Of a stretch of 64,000 nucleotides of DNA, positions 45,717-55,799 are shown piece by piece. The notes under the pieces were generated by a model that saw only the letters and a list, made by a program, of their open reading frames with translations, was not told the DNA's origin and did not search any database. The stretch is from Hymenobacter volaticus (GTDB lineage Bacteria > Bacteroidota > Bacteroidia > Cytophagales > Hymenobacteraceae), in contig NZ_CP095069.1 of assembly GCF_022921055.1 (NCBI RefSeq), positions 1-64,000 of the forward strand, given 5' to 3'. The translations under genes were made by a program, and so were the position numbers. How positions within the stretch are numbered: the first letter of the stretch is position 1; each line of letters starts with the position of its first letter.

Positions 45717-47102
45717 CTACGCTTTTGGCAACTTAGCTTCTACTGTTGCTGGAAACTCCAACCGAAAAACGCTGCCAACACTTTCTACCGATTGCACCTG
45801 AATGCTGCCTTTGTGTAGGTGCATAATTTGCTTGGCTAAGCTCAAGCCTATGCCTGACCCGTTTGGATGCGTGGTGAAAAATGGAATGAAAATGCTGTCC
45901 AACAAGTCAGCGGGGATGCCAGTGCCGTTATCTACAACTTCGAGAACAACCTGTTCTTTCTCCCCCATCCTCGCCAGCAACTGAATCTGCGGATAAGGGC
46001 GTCCTTCTACTGCGTGCGTAGCATTGAGAATCAAGTTGATCAGCACTTGTTCCATCAAGCGGCTATCGGCTTGTAGCAGCAAATCAGGGGGGTGCACGGA
46101 AATTAGCAGTTCAGTACGCTGCTCCGTGAGTTGACGCGTCAGTAAGGCCTGAATGCTATTAAACAGCTCCTGCACGTAAATAGTGGTCAGCAGCGGCGTA
46201 GTGATTTTGCTGAAATTGCGGTATACCTGGGCAAAATTCAGTAGGCCTTCGCTGCGGTGCTGAATGATGCTGATACCTTCTTCCACATCATCGAGCAAAT
46301 CGGGGTCGTAGCCGAGCGGCTCGGTGGCTTTCTGTTTTTCCAGACGCACATGACGACGTAGGGTATCGGCCAACGACGCAATGGGAGCCACTGAATTCAT
46401 GATTTCGTGGGTCATAACCCGTAGCAACTTTTGCCAGGCCTCGGTTTCGGTTTCGTCTAACGCATGGCTCACATTCTTGAAAGCAATAAGTGTGAAGTTG
46501 CGGCCTTGCAGTTTAAACGATGTGGCCGAGAGCAGCAGCTGCATGGTTTTTTGCTCCACCGTGAGTTTCACTATCACCGGGCTGCCGGGCGCAAGCTGCA
46601 TAATAGCGTGGTAGAGCACCGCATGGCGTTTTTGCAGCGCGTGAATATTGCGCAGGTAAGGCAGTTCAAGTGTTTGTTTAAACGACTCATTTACCCACTC
46701 TACATGCCCTTCTGCATCGTAGGAAATAATGCCGGTATCTATTAGCTCCAGCACCGTTTGCAGGTAGGTGAACTGCGCCTCTTTTTCTGCGCTGAGCTGC
46801 CGAAACGTGCTGTTGATTTGGTTGAAGGCTTGGTGGAGTTGCTTGAGGGAAGGATTGGTGTGCTCTTCGTTGAAGTGCTGGGAAAAGTCCCGGTATTTTA
46901 CCGCCAGAATAAAACTCGCCAACTCTTTGTTACTGCGGGTCACGTAGCGGGCCAGCTCCAGTACCAGCGCAATAATCAGGAAGCCAGCGAATAGTGCTAG
47001 GACGTACGAAGCCCGGTTCATGTAATACACTGCCCCATACAGCAACGCAAACAGCCCCAGGAGCCGAAGAAAAATGCCGATTTCGAGCCGTTTAAAGGTC
47101 AT
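45717..47102 (-). CDS. NtrB-type membrane sensor histidine kinase
   Basis: A 461-residue two-component sensor. Two N-terminal membrane helices (FLRLLGLFALLYGAVYYM and VLALFAGFLIIALVLELA, about residues 11-50) are joined by a very short loop. A linker and a PAS-like region (QTVLELIDTGIISYDAEGHVEWVNES) follow. The phospho-acceptor His232 lies in RVMTHEIMNSVAPI, and the ATPase domain has NLILNATHAVEG, VVDNGTGIPADLLDSIF and GSGIGLSLAKQIMHLH. There is almost no periplasmic sensor, so it probably reads the membrane or cytoplasm. Its start overlaps the end of the response regulator gene by 11 bases, so the two are coupled and work as a pair. Confidence 0.94.
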   Translation of the reverse strand: MTFKRLEIGIFLRLLGLFALLYGAVYYMNRASYVLALFAGFLIIALVLELARYVTRSNKELASFILAVKYRDFSQHFNEEHTNPSLKQLHQAFNQINSTFRQLSAEKEAQFTYLQTVLELIDTGIISYDAEGHVEWVNESFKQTLELPYLRNIHALQKRHAVLYHAIMQLAPGSPVIVKLTVEQKTMQLLLSATSFKLQGRNFTLIAFKNVSHALDETETEAWQKLLRVMTHEIMNSVAPIASLADTLRRHVRLEKQKATEPLGYDPDLLDDVEEGISIIQHRSEGLLNFAQVYRNFSKITTPLLTTIYVQELFNSIQALLTRQLTEQRTELLISVHPPDLLLQADSRLMEQVLINLILNATHAVEGRPYPQIQLLARMGEKEQVVLEVVDNGTGIPADLLDSIFIPFFTTHPNGSGIGLSLAKQIMHLHKGSIQVQSVESVGSVFRLEFPATVEAKLPKA

Positions 47103-48474
47103 GTTTTTCGAGGCGACGGTAAAGGGCAGTGCGCGTGATACCGAGTTCTTTGGCAGCTTTAGTGATGTTGCCGTTGTGGCGCTCGATGACGCGCAGAATT
47201 GTGTTCTTTTCCACTTCTTGCAGTTGCAAAGGACCGTCGGTGTACTCTGTCAGTGCGTGGCCGAACGCAGGCAATGGCAACTCCATAGCCGAGAAGCTGA
47301 AATCTTGGGGGCGTAGCACGTTGCCCTCGGCCAGGATGACGGCCCGCTCCACCGCGTGTTGTAGCTCCCGGATATTGCCAGGCCAACTGTGCTGCTTTAG
47401 CTTTTTGAAGGTAGTTGACTCAAATTCTGGAACGGCTTTGTGGTTGCGAGCCGCGTACAGGGCCGCAAAATGCTTGGCTAGTAGCAACACGTCGTCGCCC
47501 CGCTCGCGTAGCGGGGGCAAGGTAATTTCGACGGTGTTGATTCGGTAGATTAAATCTTTACGAAACTGACTTTTAGCTGCCAACTCGTAAAGCGGCGCGT
47601 TAGTGGCCGAGATAAGTCGGATATCAACGGGCACTGGCACGTTGCTGCCCAGCGGAATCACCTGCCGGTTTTGCAGAACCGTCAGGAGTTTGGCCTGCTG
47701 CGGCAGCGAGATATTACCGATTTCATCTAGAAACAATGTGCCGGTAGAAGCCGCTTCGAAGCGTCCGATTCGGTCGTCCTTGGCATCTGTAAACGAGCCT
47801 TTTTTGTGGCCGAAAAGTTCGCTTTCAAAGATGCCTTCGCTCATAGCGGCTAAGTCAGCTGTGATAAAGGGTTTGCTGGCTCGAAATGACCGTTGATGCA
47901 AGGCTTTTGCTACCAGTTCTTTGCCGGTGCCGTTTTCGCCGAGCAAGAGCACGTTGGCTTCGGTGGGCGCCACTTTCTCGATTTTATGAAATAGCTCTTG
48001 CATGAGCTCGGAGTTGCCCAAGATGGCATCATCCGCAAAGGAGCCCGGCCGTTTGGGCTGACTACTAGCAAGGCCGCTTTTACGAGTTTTCTGCTGCAAC
48101 GCGGCCTTTAGGGTTTCCAGTAACTTTTCGTTGTGCCAAGGTTTAACGATGAAGTCGGTGGCGCCGGCCTTCAACGAGCGCACCGCCGTGCTGACTTCGC
48201 CGTGCGCCGTAATCATAATCACGGTGGCGTCTTTGTCGCGTTCCAGGATGCGGCTGAGCCAATATAGGCCTTCGTTGCCGGTGCCTAGGTTGCTTTTGAA
48301 GTTCATGTCCAAGAAGACAACATCGAACGTTTGCCGGCTCAGCACCGAAAGCAAGTTTTCCGGATTCTTCTCCGTCACGACTTCTTGCACCTCGTTTTTG
48401 AGCAGCATCTTGACCGCAAACAGCACATCCCGGTCGTCGTCAACTACAAGCACGCGCGCTTTACTGGAAGCCAT
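47092..48474 (-). CDS. NtrC-family sigma-54-dependent response regulator
   Basis: ATG at 48474 gives MASSKARVLVVDDDRDVLFAVKML, a receiver domain with phospho-acceptor Asp56 in VVFLDMNF and conserved lysine in FIVKPW. The AAA+ domain has Walker A LLLGENGTGKELVAK, Walker B LFLDEIGNI and the sigma-54 contact loop as GSFTDA in place of canonical GAFTGA. The C-terminus is a Fis-type helix-turn-helix (ERHNGNITKAAKELGITRTALYRRLEKHDL). At 460 residues the layout is complete. The gene is divergent from the efflux/ABC operon starting at 48878, and a sigma-54-like promoter with upstream repeats lies in the gap. These genes are the natural targets. Confidence 0.95.
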   Translation of the reverse strand: MASSKARVLVVDDDRDVLFAVKMLLKNEVQEVVTEKNPENLLSVLSRQTFDVVFLDMNFKSNLGTGNEGLYWLSRILERDKDATVIMITAHGEVSTAVRSLKAGATDFIVKPWHNEKLLETLKAALQQKTRKSGLASSQPKRPGSFADDAILGNSELMQELFHKIEKVAPTEANVLLLGENGTGKELVAKALHQRSFRASKPFITADLAAMSEGIFESELFGHKKGSFTDAKDDRIGRFEAASTGTLFLDEIGNISLPQQAKLLTVLQNRQVIPLGSNVPVPVDIRLISATNAPLYELAAKSQFRKDLIYRINTVEITLPPLRERGDDVLLLAKHFAALYAARNHKAVPEFESTTFKKLKQHSWPGNIRELQHAVERAVILAEGNVLRPQDFSFSAMELPLPAFGHALTEYTDGPLQLQEVEKNTILRVIERHNGNITKAAKELGITRTALYRRLEKHDL

Positions 48475-48709
48475 TAGAACTGTTGCGAATGAGGGATGAA
48501 AAATGGGTAGTAGTCTAGCCAAGAGCGCCTTACCTGAAAAGCAATAGCGTCAAAAGTTGTCACGCTAAGCTTAGCAAAGCTAGCGGTTCATGCAGGTGCT
48601 TACTCGGATAGATACTAAGTACTCGAATACCCACCACAAACTGTACTAATTTACAAAAACGCCCTTCGCAGCTCGCTAGGCGAGTTTTCAGGCAGGTAGC
48701 TACTTTAAA

Positions 48710-48749
48710 TGTATCAGTACCGGACAATGTAGTGTATCGAAACCGAACA
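48710..48749. promoter_or_regulatory. Tandem repeats, putative upstream activating sites
   Basis: TGTATCAGTACCGGACA at 48710-48726 and TGTATCGAAACCGAACA at 48733-48749 agree at 13 of 17 positions and are spaced 23 bp, about two helical turns. They lie about 65-100 bases upstream of the sigma-54-like promoter, the normal place for NtrC-type enhancer sites. Confidence 0.5.
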
Positions 48750-48810
48750 GTTTTGCCTCAGGGCAAGCCGGATTCTTATTCAACCAGCTGATTAACAGCG
48801 TATTATTTAG

Positions 48811-48826
48811 CTGGCACAATCCTTAC
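48811..48826 (+). promoter_or_regulatory. rpoN-dependent: Putative sigma-54 (-24/-12) promoter
   Basis: CTGGCACAATCCTTAC matches the consensus GG-N10-GC spacing exactly: GG at 48813-48814, ten bases, then AC where GC is expected. The -24 half (TGGCAC) is perfect; the -12 half has one change (TTAC for TTGC). It would put the transcript start about 40 bases ahead of the ATG at 48878. The divergent gene encodes a sigma-54 activator. Confidence 0.55.
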
Positions 48827-48877
48827 GGTGTACATATCGAAAGCAGTTGTGAGGGCATACAACGCATTTCGAGAATC

Positions 48878-50137
48878 ATGGACGTACCTATTCAAAAGAA
48901 AACCTGGACCACCCGCAAGCTGCTACTGTTAGCTGGCCTTGTGCTTGTGATGGGCCTGTTGGTAGCAAGCTTTTTCTCTACGGCTGGTCCCACCAAGCTA
49001 AACGTGGACCCCGAGCGCCTTACAATCAGCACGGTCACTAAGGGCGCTTTTCAGGAATTTATTCCTATTGATGGGACGGTGATGCCCATCAAAACCATTT
49101 ATCTGGATGCAACCGAGGGCGGTACGGTGAAGAATATTCTGGTGGAAGATGGCGCGACGCTTACTCCCGGTCAACCCATCATCGAACTGACCAACACCGA
49201 TTTGCAGCTGGAAATGGTAAACCGCGAAACGGCCGTGTTCGACCTGATGAACAACCTGCAGGACACCCGCAACCTGATGCGGCAAAACCGCATTCAGCAA
49301 CTCAACCAACTGGCCGATATTGACTACCAACTCAAAGAAGCTAAACGCATTTACGAGCTCAACAAAACGCTCTACGAGCAGAAGGTTGTTTCGCGGCAAG
49401 AATTCAACCAAAGCCAGAATAACTACCAATACCAGGTGCGCAAGCAACAGCTCACTCGGCAAAACCTGCAACAAGATTCGGTGGCTATGCGTCAGCAAAT
49501 CAACCAAATGCAGGAGTCGGTGGGGCGTATGCAAAGCAACCTCGCTTTGATGCGCAAGAAGATGGATGACCTTACCATTAAGGCGCCGGTGGCCGGGCGT
49601 ATCACTTCCTTGAATGCCGAAATCGGGGAGTCGAAGGCGCGTGGACAGCGGATCGGCCAGCTCGATATGCTCAACGGCTTGAAAGTGCGCGCCAACATCG
49701 ATGAATACTATATCTCGCGCATTTTTCCGGGGCAGAAAGGTGAGTTTGTGCTTGACGGCAAAACCTACGCGCTCAGCGTAAAGAAGATCTACACGCAAGT
49801 GACCAAGGGCCTGCAAGTGGACATGGAATTTGTGGGCAAAGTGCCAGAAGGCATGCGCCGCGGCCAAACCTTGCAAGTACGCCTTGCTCTTAGTGACCAA
49901 ACACAAGCAGTGCTGGTGCCCAAAGGCGGCTTCAACCAGAAAACCGGCGGCAACTGGATTTTCAAAGTGAACGAGGGCGGCACGAAAGCCTACAAAGCCG
50001 ATATCCGCCTGGGCCGCCAGAATCCGGAATACTACGAAGTGCTAGAGGGCCTCAAGCCCGGCGACAAAGTGGTGACGTCCAGCTACGAAGGCTACGAAGA
50101 CATGGGCGAACTAGTGCTTAACGACAAGAAAGACTAA
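48878..50137 (+). CDS. HlyD/MacA-type membrane-fusion protein
   Basis: A 419-residue periplasmic adaptor linking the inner-membrane ABC permeases to an outer-membrane channel. N-terminal membrane anchor LLLLAGLVLVMGLLVASFF (about 14-32), a biotinyl-lipoyl-like half (TVKNILVEDGATLTPGQPIIEL), a long coiled-coil hairpin of about 120 residues (around 105-225, rich in Q, N, L), the second lipoyl half (DDLTIKAPVAGRITSLNAEIGE) and beta-barrel/proximal domains. The start is ATG at 48878. It is the first gene of a plus-strand run with the ATPase (50 bases away) and the permeases, and it follows a sigma-54-like promoter. Confidence 0.92.
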   Translation: MDVPIQKKTWTTRKLLLLAGLVLVMGLLVASFFSTAGPTKLNVDPERLTISTVTKGAFQEFIPIDGTVMPIKTIYLDATEGGTVKNILVEDGATLTPGQPIIELTNTDLQLEMVNRETAVFDLMNNLQDTRNLMRQNRIQQLNQLADIDYQLKEAKRIYELNKTLYEQKVVSRQEFNQSQNNYQYQVRKQQLTRQNLQQDSVAMRQQINQMQESVGRMQSNLALMRKKMDDLTIKAPVAGRITSLNAEIGESKARGQRIGQLDMLNGLKVRANIDEYYISRIFPGQKGEFVLDGKTYALSVKKIYTQVTKGLQVDMEFVGKVPEGMRRGQTLQVRLALSDQTQAVLVPKGGFNQKTGGNWIFKVNEGGTKAYKADIRLGRQNPEYYEVLEGLKPGDKVVTSSYEGYEDMGELVLNDKKD

Positions 50138-50187
50138 CGGGCAGCTCTTAGCTATAACTTGAATCAACCAGTTCAATTCGCAGCACC

Positions 50188-50877
50188 ATGATCAATATTG
50201 AAAACCTGGAAAAGGTATACCGCACGGAAGAGGTCGAAACCAAAGCCCTGAACAAGGTATCCCTCGTGGTGAACGAGGGCGAGTTTGTGGCCATCATGGG
50301 TCCCTCGGGGTGCGGAAAGTCCACTTTGCTGAACATCATTGGCTTATTGGACGAGCCCGATGGGGGCAGCATCAAGTTTGCCGGAACGGAAATAGCGCAT
50401 TACACCGAGCGCAAACGAGCCGACTTGCGCAAGAGGAACCTCGGTTTTGTGTTCCAGAGCTTCAACCTGATCGACGAGCTGACGGTGGTGGAGAACGTGG
50501 AGCTGCCCCTGATTTATCTGGGGATGAGTGCTACTGAGCGTAAGCAAAAAGTAGATAAAGTACTCGAGAAGATGCAGATCATGCACCGCCGCAACCACTT
50601 CCCGCAGCAGCTTTCGGGTGGGCAGCAGCAGCGGGTAGCCGTAGCCCGGGCCGTGATTAACTCGCCGCGCCTGATCCTAGCCGACGAACCTACTGGTAAC
50701 CTTGATTCGAGCAATGGCAACGAAGTGATGGAATTGCTCACCGAACTCAACGAAGCCGGCACCACCATCATCATGGTGACGCACTCCGAGCACGATGCCC
50801 GCTATGCCCACCGCGTTATCCGCCTGCTCGACGGCGAGGTGGTGATGGAGAACGTGCACAAGCAGTTCACCGCCTGA
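50188..50877 (+). CDS. ABC transporter ATP-binding protein (MacB/LolD type)
   Basis: A 229-residue ATPase powering the adjacent permeases. Motifs: Walker [10 protein letters not shown] (about residues 38-46), Q-loop in [22 protein letters not shown], signature [15 protein letters not shown], Walker [13 protein letters not shown] and H-loop [15 protein letters not shown]. The length and the SFNLIDELT element are typical of MacB/LolD-type mechanotransmission ABC systems. The start is ATG at 50188. It is the only ATPase beside three permease genes. Confidence 0.96.
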   Translation: MINIENLEKVYRTEEVETKALNKVSLVVNEGEFVAIMGPSGCGKSTLLNIIGLLDEPDGGSIKFAGTEIAHYTERKRADLRKRNLGFVFQSFNLIDELTVVENVELPLIYLGMSATERKQKVDKVLEKMQIMHRRNHFPQQLSGGQQQRVAVARAVINSPRLILADEPTGNLDSSNGNEVMELLTELNEAGTTIIMVTHSEHDARYAHRVIRLLDGEVVMENVHKQFTA

Positions 50878-50938
50878 GTTTCGGGCTTCTATTGCATTGG
50901 CGGCATCTTGATTCTATTTATACCTAAGGCTTAGCGGC

Positions 50939-53308
50939 ATGATTTGGCATTCCCTGCTCCTGATTTACCGCAACTTCAAGCGGTTCAAGACCACGTTTTT
51001 TATCAACCTGATTGGGCTATCCACGGGATTGGCGTGTGCCTTAGCGGTGTACCTGTGGGTGAACGATGAGTTGAGCTTCGATAAGTACCACGCCACCGAC
51101 AGCCGGCTTTTCCGGGTGATGGAAAACGTGCGTACCGATCAAGGCATAAACACCCGTTGGGGCACTCATCCGCTTCTGGCCGAGGCGCTGGTGGAAGAAA
51201 TGCCGGAAATTGAATCCGCCGCCACCGTTACGCCTCCCGGTTTCTTCCCTCAGTTCACGCTAGTAGGGGCAAACAAGAATGTGCGGGCCGTGGGGAAATA
51301 CGCGGCTGAAAACTTCTTCAGCCTCTTCACTTATCCGCTCGTTCAAGGCGATGCTAATCGGGTATTAGCAAACAAATCAGCCATTGTGCTTTCCCAAGAA
51401 ATGGCAATTGCGCTGTTCGGCACGCCCCAAAATGCTATGGGAAAGTCGGTGGAGTGGCAGATGGGGATGGCGGATCTGAAGCAGACCTGTATTGTCTCGG
51501 GCGTGTTTGGGCCCATTCCGCCTAATTCCACTGAGCGGTTTGATTTCGTGCTGACCTTCGATGCTTTCAAGGACATCATGAAGATGGGGCAGCGAATAAC
51601 CTGGGAAGATGATGGGCCTTTTCACACTTATATCGTGCTAAAGGAAGGCACCAATACCGCCCAATTTAACAGCAAAATTGCAAAGCTATTGCAGGGCAAA
51701 AGTGCCAAGAATAAGAGCCGTACGCTTTTCGTAGAGCCATATTCCGATGCGTACCTGTACGGCGAATTTGAAAACGGAGCGCACGCGGGCGGACGAATCC
51801 AGTACGTTAGGTTGTTTTCGGCCATAGCCTTGTTTGTACTACTGATTGCCTGCATCAATTTCATGAACCTGGCTACGGCCAAGGCCACGCGCCGGGTAAA
51901 GGAAATTGGGGTCCGGAAAACGTTGGGTGCCAGCCGGGCAGCGTTGGTTATGCATTTCCTGGCCGAATCCGTGCTAATGTCGTTGCTGGCCTTGCTCGTG
52001 GCCGTTATGCTGGTGCAGTTGGTATTGCCGCAGTTCAATGAAATTACCGGTAAGCAGCTAGCCCTAGAGCTGAGTCTTAAGAGCGTTGGAGCTTTTCTAG
52101 GTATTGCCTTGCTGGCGGGGTTGCTAGCGGGTAGCTACCCGGCTTTCTACTTGTCGGGGTTCAAGCCTGCCACGGTATTCAGGGGCACGCTCCGCAATTC
52201 GATGGCCGACCTTTGGACGCGTAAGGGCTTGGTGGTGTTTCAGTTCGCGTTGTCGGTGCTCTTCATCGTTTGCGTGCTGGTGGTGCATCGGCAAGTTGCT
52301 TTCGTGCAGAGCAAGGACTTGGGATATGATAAGAACAACATCATCTATTTCGAAACGGCGGGTAAGTCTGCGCAACAACCCGTGGCGTTCCTTGCCGAGC
52401 TAAAGCGGCTGCCGGGGGTACTGAATGCGTCGGGTATGTGGGGATCTTTCGTGGTGGTCGGCCCCCAAGGAATGGGGCCACAGCTAGAGTGGGGAGGCCG
52501 CAAAATACCCGTCAACAACTTAGGCGTGAACTACGACATGCTGGAAACGCTTGGGATTCAGATAAAGGCGGGTCGCAGCTTCTCCCGGCAGTTTCGCTCC
52601 GATAGCCTAAAGATTATCGTCAACGAAGCGCTGGTAGCAACGTTGGGCATGCAAAATCCGGTAGGTAAAGTCTTGGGTAAGGCGCAAATTGTGGGCGTAG
52701 CCAAGAATTTTCACTACGAGTCGCTCCACGAAAAAGTAGAGCCGTTTATCTTCCGGCTGGAGCCGCAGGCCGCTGGCACTGTGCTCGTTAAGCTTGCCCC
52801 AGGCCGCGAGCAAGAGACCATCAAACTGCTCCAGCAATTTTACCGGCAGTTCAACCCTGGCCTCACGCTGGATTATCATTTTTTGGATGCCGACTACCAA
52901 GCGCAATATGCCTCGGAGCGGCGCATAGCGGTGCTGTCCCGATACTTTGCGGGTTTGGCAATTGTTATTTCCTGCTTGGGTTTGTTGGGTTTGACAGCTT
53001 TCACAGCCGAAAGAAGGCGCAAGGAAATAGGCGTGCGCAAAGTGTTGGGCGCTAGCGAATTCAGTATTGTTTACTTGCTGTCGAGCGACCTTACCAAACT
53101 AGTCGTCGTGGCTATTATCCTGGCTTTGCCCATCAGCTACCTCGTGGTAAGCCAGTGGCTCAACAGCTTCGAATATCGCATAGCGCTGCACTTCTGGTAC
53201 TTCTTGGCGGCTGGTCTACTGGCGCTGCTGGTGGCGTGGCTCACGGTTGGTACGCAAGCCGTTCGAGCGGCCCGTGTCGCTCCGGCGCTCTGTCTGCGAG
53301 ACGAGTAA
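50939..53308 (+). CDS. MacB-like ABC permease, 789 aa
   Basis: A FtsX/MacB-type permease of the double-length Bacteroidota kind. It begins IWHSLLLIYRNFKRFKTTFFINLIGLSTGLACALAVYLWVNDELSFDKYH, with the first membrane helix and the MacB periplasmic domain. The first FtsX block is LFSAIALFVLLIACINFMNLATAKATRRVKEIGVRKTLGASRAALV. The second is AGLAIVISCLGLLGLTAFTAERRRKEIGVRKVLGASEFSIVYLLSSDLTKLVVV. Such proteins carry no ATPase and do not transport through a pore but work with the adaptor. The gene starts 61 bases after the ATPase gene. It is the first of three homologous tandem permeases. Confidence 0.93.
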   Translation: MIWHSLLLIYRNFKRFKTTFFINLIGLSTGLACALAVYLWVNDELSFDKYHATDSRLFRVMENVRTDQGINTRWGTHPLLAEALVEEMPEIESAATVTPPGFFPQFTLVGANKNVRAVGKYAAENFFSLFTYPLVQGDANRVLANKSAIVLSQEMAIALFGTPQNAMGKSVEWQMGMADLKQTCIVSGVFGPIPPNSTERFDFVLTFDAFKDIMKMGQRITWEDDGPFHTYIVLKEGTNTAQFNSKIAKLLQGKSAKNKSRTLFVEPYSDAYLYGEFENGAHAGGRIQYVRLFSAIALFVLLIACINFMNLATAKATRRVKEIGVRKTLGASRAALVMHFLAESVLMSLLALLVAVMLVQLVLPQFNEITGKQLALELSLKSVGAFLGIALLAGLLAGSYPAFYLSGFKPATVFRGTLRNSMADLWTRKGLVVFQFALSVLFIVCVLVVHRQVAFVQSKDLGYDKNNIIYFETAGKSAQQPVAFLAELKRLPGVLNASGMWGSFVVVGPQGMGPQLEWGGRKIPVNNLGVNYDMLETLGIQIKAGRSFSRQFRSDSLKIIVNEALVATLGMQNPVGKVLGKAQIVGVAKNFHYESLHEKVEPFIFRLEPQAAGTVLVKLAPGREQETIKLLQQFYRQFNPGLTLDYHFLDADYQAQYASERRIAVLSRYFAGLAIVISCLGLLGLTAFTAERRRKEIGVRKVLGASEFSIVYLLSSDLTKLVVVAIILALPISYLVVSQWLNSFEYRIALHFWYFLAAGLLALLVAWLTVGTQAVRAARVAPALCLRDE

Positions 53309-53384
53309 AACCAGGCTCCACATAGCCCAGAACCAGGTTTTCATACTGCACGAAAAGGTTACTTTCCTTTTACGCTTCTCTCCT

Positions 53385-55799
53385 ATGTTCAAGAACTATC
53401 TGAAAATCGCCTACCGGAACCTTGTTCGGCATAAGGGTTTTTCGTTTCTCAACATTGCCGGTTTGGCCCTTGGACTCACGGCGTGTTTGCTGATCGGGCT
53501 GTTTGTGTTCGATGAGTTGCAGTACGACAAGGCTATTCCGGAGGGCAACCAGGTGTATCGGGTGTACACCGAATACACTAAAAACGAAGCGCTGGAAACC
53601 TTCGCGGTGGTTCCGCCCATGTTTGCTTCTACCATGAAGCAGGAGTTCCCGGAGGTACAGCAAACCACGCGTATCCTAATGAATTCGTCGGTTAGTTTGT
53701 TTGAAGTGGGGGACAAGAAAATCTACCTGGAAAACGGACTGATTGCGGATTCCACGTTTTTCGAAGTTTTTCCGCTGCCTTTCAAATACGGCTCCGCCAA
53801 CCAAGCCTTGGCCGGAACTCGGTCTATCGTGCTGGCCGAGGACGTCGCTAAAACGCTTTTCAACGACGAAGACGCCGTAGGCAAAGAACTGAAAATCAGC
53901 AAAACGACTTTCGTGGTGAAGGGAGTGCTGCGCAACAGCCTCTCGAAATTCCATTTGAAAGTGAATTACGTGCTGCCGATGGTAGCAGCCGAAATACCAG
54001 CCGAGCGGATGAAAAGCTGGGGGTGGCAACAGTTTTACACCTACGTGAAGCTAAAGCCCGGAACCGATGCCCAGCAAACCCAAGCGAAGCTGCAGGATTA
54101 CATCGTGCGGAAAGTCCGGAACCTCGACAAAAAGGACCCCATCACCTTCGTTCCGTTTCTGCAACGCCTCACCGACATCCACTTACACTCGGCTAGCTTC
54201 AAATACGACCTAGCCGTGCGCGGCAACATCACCTACGTGAAAGCGCTTAGCCTTATTGCCGCCTTCGTACTGCTCATTGCCTGCTTCAACTTCGTGAACC
54301 TAGCCACGGCGAAGTCGATGCAGCGCGCCAAGGAAGTAGGCATCCGCAAAACGATTGGGGCCAGTCAGCAGCAACTCATGCTGCAATTCCTGATAGAAAC
54401 GGTGCTGCTGACTTTTGTTAGCGTGTTAGTGGCCGCAGTTCTCACTTCCCTGGTGCTGCCTACACTCAACGAGTTCACGGGCAAGGACATGTCGTTTAAC
54501 CTCCTTGCCAAGCCAATTATCCCGTTGCTACTGCTAATTCTGACGGTAGTGGTCGGGCTGGTAGCGGGATTCTACCCGGCTCTGGTGCTGTCTGGCTTCC
54601 AACCCATCAAGGTATTGAAGCGCTCCGTAGCGAGTGAGGGCATGTTCGGGCGGGTACAGTGGCTGCGCCACGGGTTGATTGTGGTGCAGTTCTCGCTCTC
54701 GATCTTCCTGATAGTAAGCGCCATTGTGGTCTTTCTGCAGGTTGACTACCTGCACAACAAAGACCTGGGATTCAACCGAGAACAAATCATGTTTTTCCCG
54801 ATGCGCGGCGAGAACATGACCAAGAGCTACGAGGCATTTAAGAGCGAACTGCTTGAAACGCCGGGCGTAGCAGCGGTTTCCATTGGCTATGGCTTTCCGG
54901 GCGATGCCGTGGCCGGCGACGCGATTATAGTTCCGATAAAAGGGGAGCAGAAGCATTATCCGGTTACCCAACTGATGGTGGATTATGACTATATCAAAAC
55001 CTTGGGGCTACAGCTGATCGCCGGCCGGGATTTCGCCAAAGAGTTGACCACCGATAAAGATCATGCTTTCATTATCAATGAAACGGCGGTGAAGGAGTTA
55101 GGCTTTGGCACACCTGAACAGGCTATGGGCAAAGCACTTTGGTGGGATATAAAACCCGATTCTCTTAAGAAAGGACAAGTCATTGGGGTGGTAAAAGACT
55201 TCCACTACAAGAGCCTGTACGACCGGGTGGAACCCGCCGTGCTGCACATCAACCCAGCCGATTACTGGAAAGTAGCCGTCAAGTTGAAGGGTGAAAACAT
55301 AGGTAGCACCATCAGTGGCGTGAAGGAAGTATGGAGCAAATTCTCCCCTGATTATCCTATCGATTACAAGTTCTTGGACGATAATTTCACGCAGATGTAC
55401 CAGGCCGAAGACAAGCTAAAGTCACTGCTTTGGGTGTTCACTACGGTAGCCGTATTTGTGGGCTGCCTTGGGTTGTTTGGGTTAGCTACTTACGCGGCCG
55501 AACGTCGGAAAAAGGAAATAGGTATCCGCAAAGTACTAGGGGCCAACACGTCTACCATTGTGGCGCTGCTGTCGAAAGAATTTCTGAAGCTGGTACTGGT
55601 AGCCTCCGTTATTGCTTTTCCGGTGGCGTGGATGGTCATGCGTAAGTGGCTGGAAGACTTTGCGTACCGCATCAATTTTCCGCTGTGGGTGTTCCTGGCA
55701 GCTGGGCTGGCCGCCGTAGCGGTGGCTTTCCTCACAATTAGTTACCAGGCTATTAAGGCGGCTACCACCAACCCCATTCAGAACTTAAGAGCCGAGTAA
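53385..55799 (+). CDS. MacB-like ABC permease, 804 aa
   Basis: The second of three related permeases. ATG at 53385 is chosen because it gives MFKNYLKIAYRNLVRHKGFSFLNIAGLALGLTACLLIGLFVFDELQYDK, the family N-terminus; the frame is open to 53247, but that would overlap the previous gene. The first FtsX block is LIAAFVLLIACFNFVNLATAKSMQRAKEVGIRKTIGASQQQLMLQFLIETVLL. The second is VFVGCLGLFGLATYAAERRKKEIGIRKVLGANTSTIVALLSKEFLKLVLVA. The gap after the preceding stop is 76 bases, without a terminator, so transcription is likely continuous. Confidence 0.93.
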   Translation: MFKNYLKIAYRNLVRHKGFSFLNIAGLALGLTACLLIGLFVFDELQYDKAIPEGNQVYRVYTEYTKNEALETFAVVPPMFASTMKQEFPEVQQTTRILMNSSVSLFEVGDKKIYLENGLIADSTFFEVFPLPFKYGSANQALAGTRSIVLAEDVAKTLFNDEDAVGKELKISKTTFVVKGVLRNSLSKFHLKVNYVLPMVAAEIPAERMKSWGWQQFYTYVKLKPGTDAQQTQAKLQDYIVRKVRNLDKKDPITFVPFLQRLTDIHLHSASFKYDLAVRGNITYVKALSLIAAFVLLIACFNFVNLATAKSMQRAKEVGIRKTIGASQQQLMLQFLIETVLLTFVSVLVAAVLTSLVLPTLNEFTGKDMSFNLLAKPIIPLLLLILTVVVGLVAGFYPALVLSGFQPIKVLKRSVASEGMFGRVQWLRHGLIVVQFSLSIFLIVSAIVVFLQVDYLHNKDLGFNREQIMFFPMRGENMTKSYEAFKSELLETPGVAAVSIGYGFPGDAVAGDAIIVPIKGEQKHYPVTQLMVDYDYIKTLGLQLIAGRDFAKELTTDKDHAFIINETAVKELGFGTPEQAMGKALWWDIKPDSLKKGQVIGVVKDFHYKSLYDRVEPAVLHINPADYWKVAVKLKGENIGSTISGVKEVWSKFSPDYPIDYKFLDDNFTQMYQAEDKLKSLLWVFTTVAVFVGCLGLFGLATYAAERRKKEIGIRKVLGANTSTIVALLSKEFLKLVLVASVIAFPVAWMVMRKWLEDFAYRINFPLWVFLAAGLAAVAVAFLTISYQAIKAATTNPIQNLRAE

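Noticed and set aside
48998..49906. A 302-codon open frame on the minus strand within the membrane-fusion protein gene
   Set aside because: It is antisense to a clear HlyD/MacA protein and shows a leucine/histidine-rich composition without family motifs.
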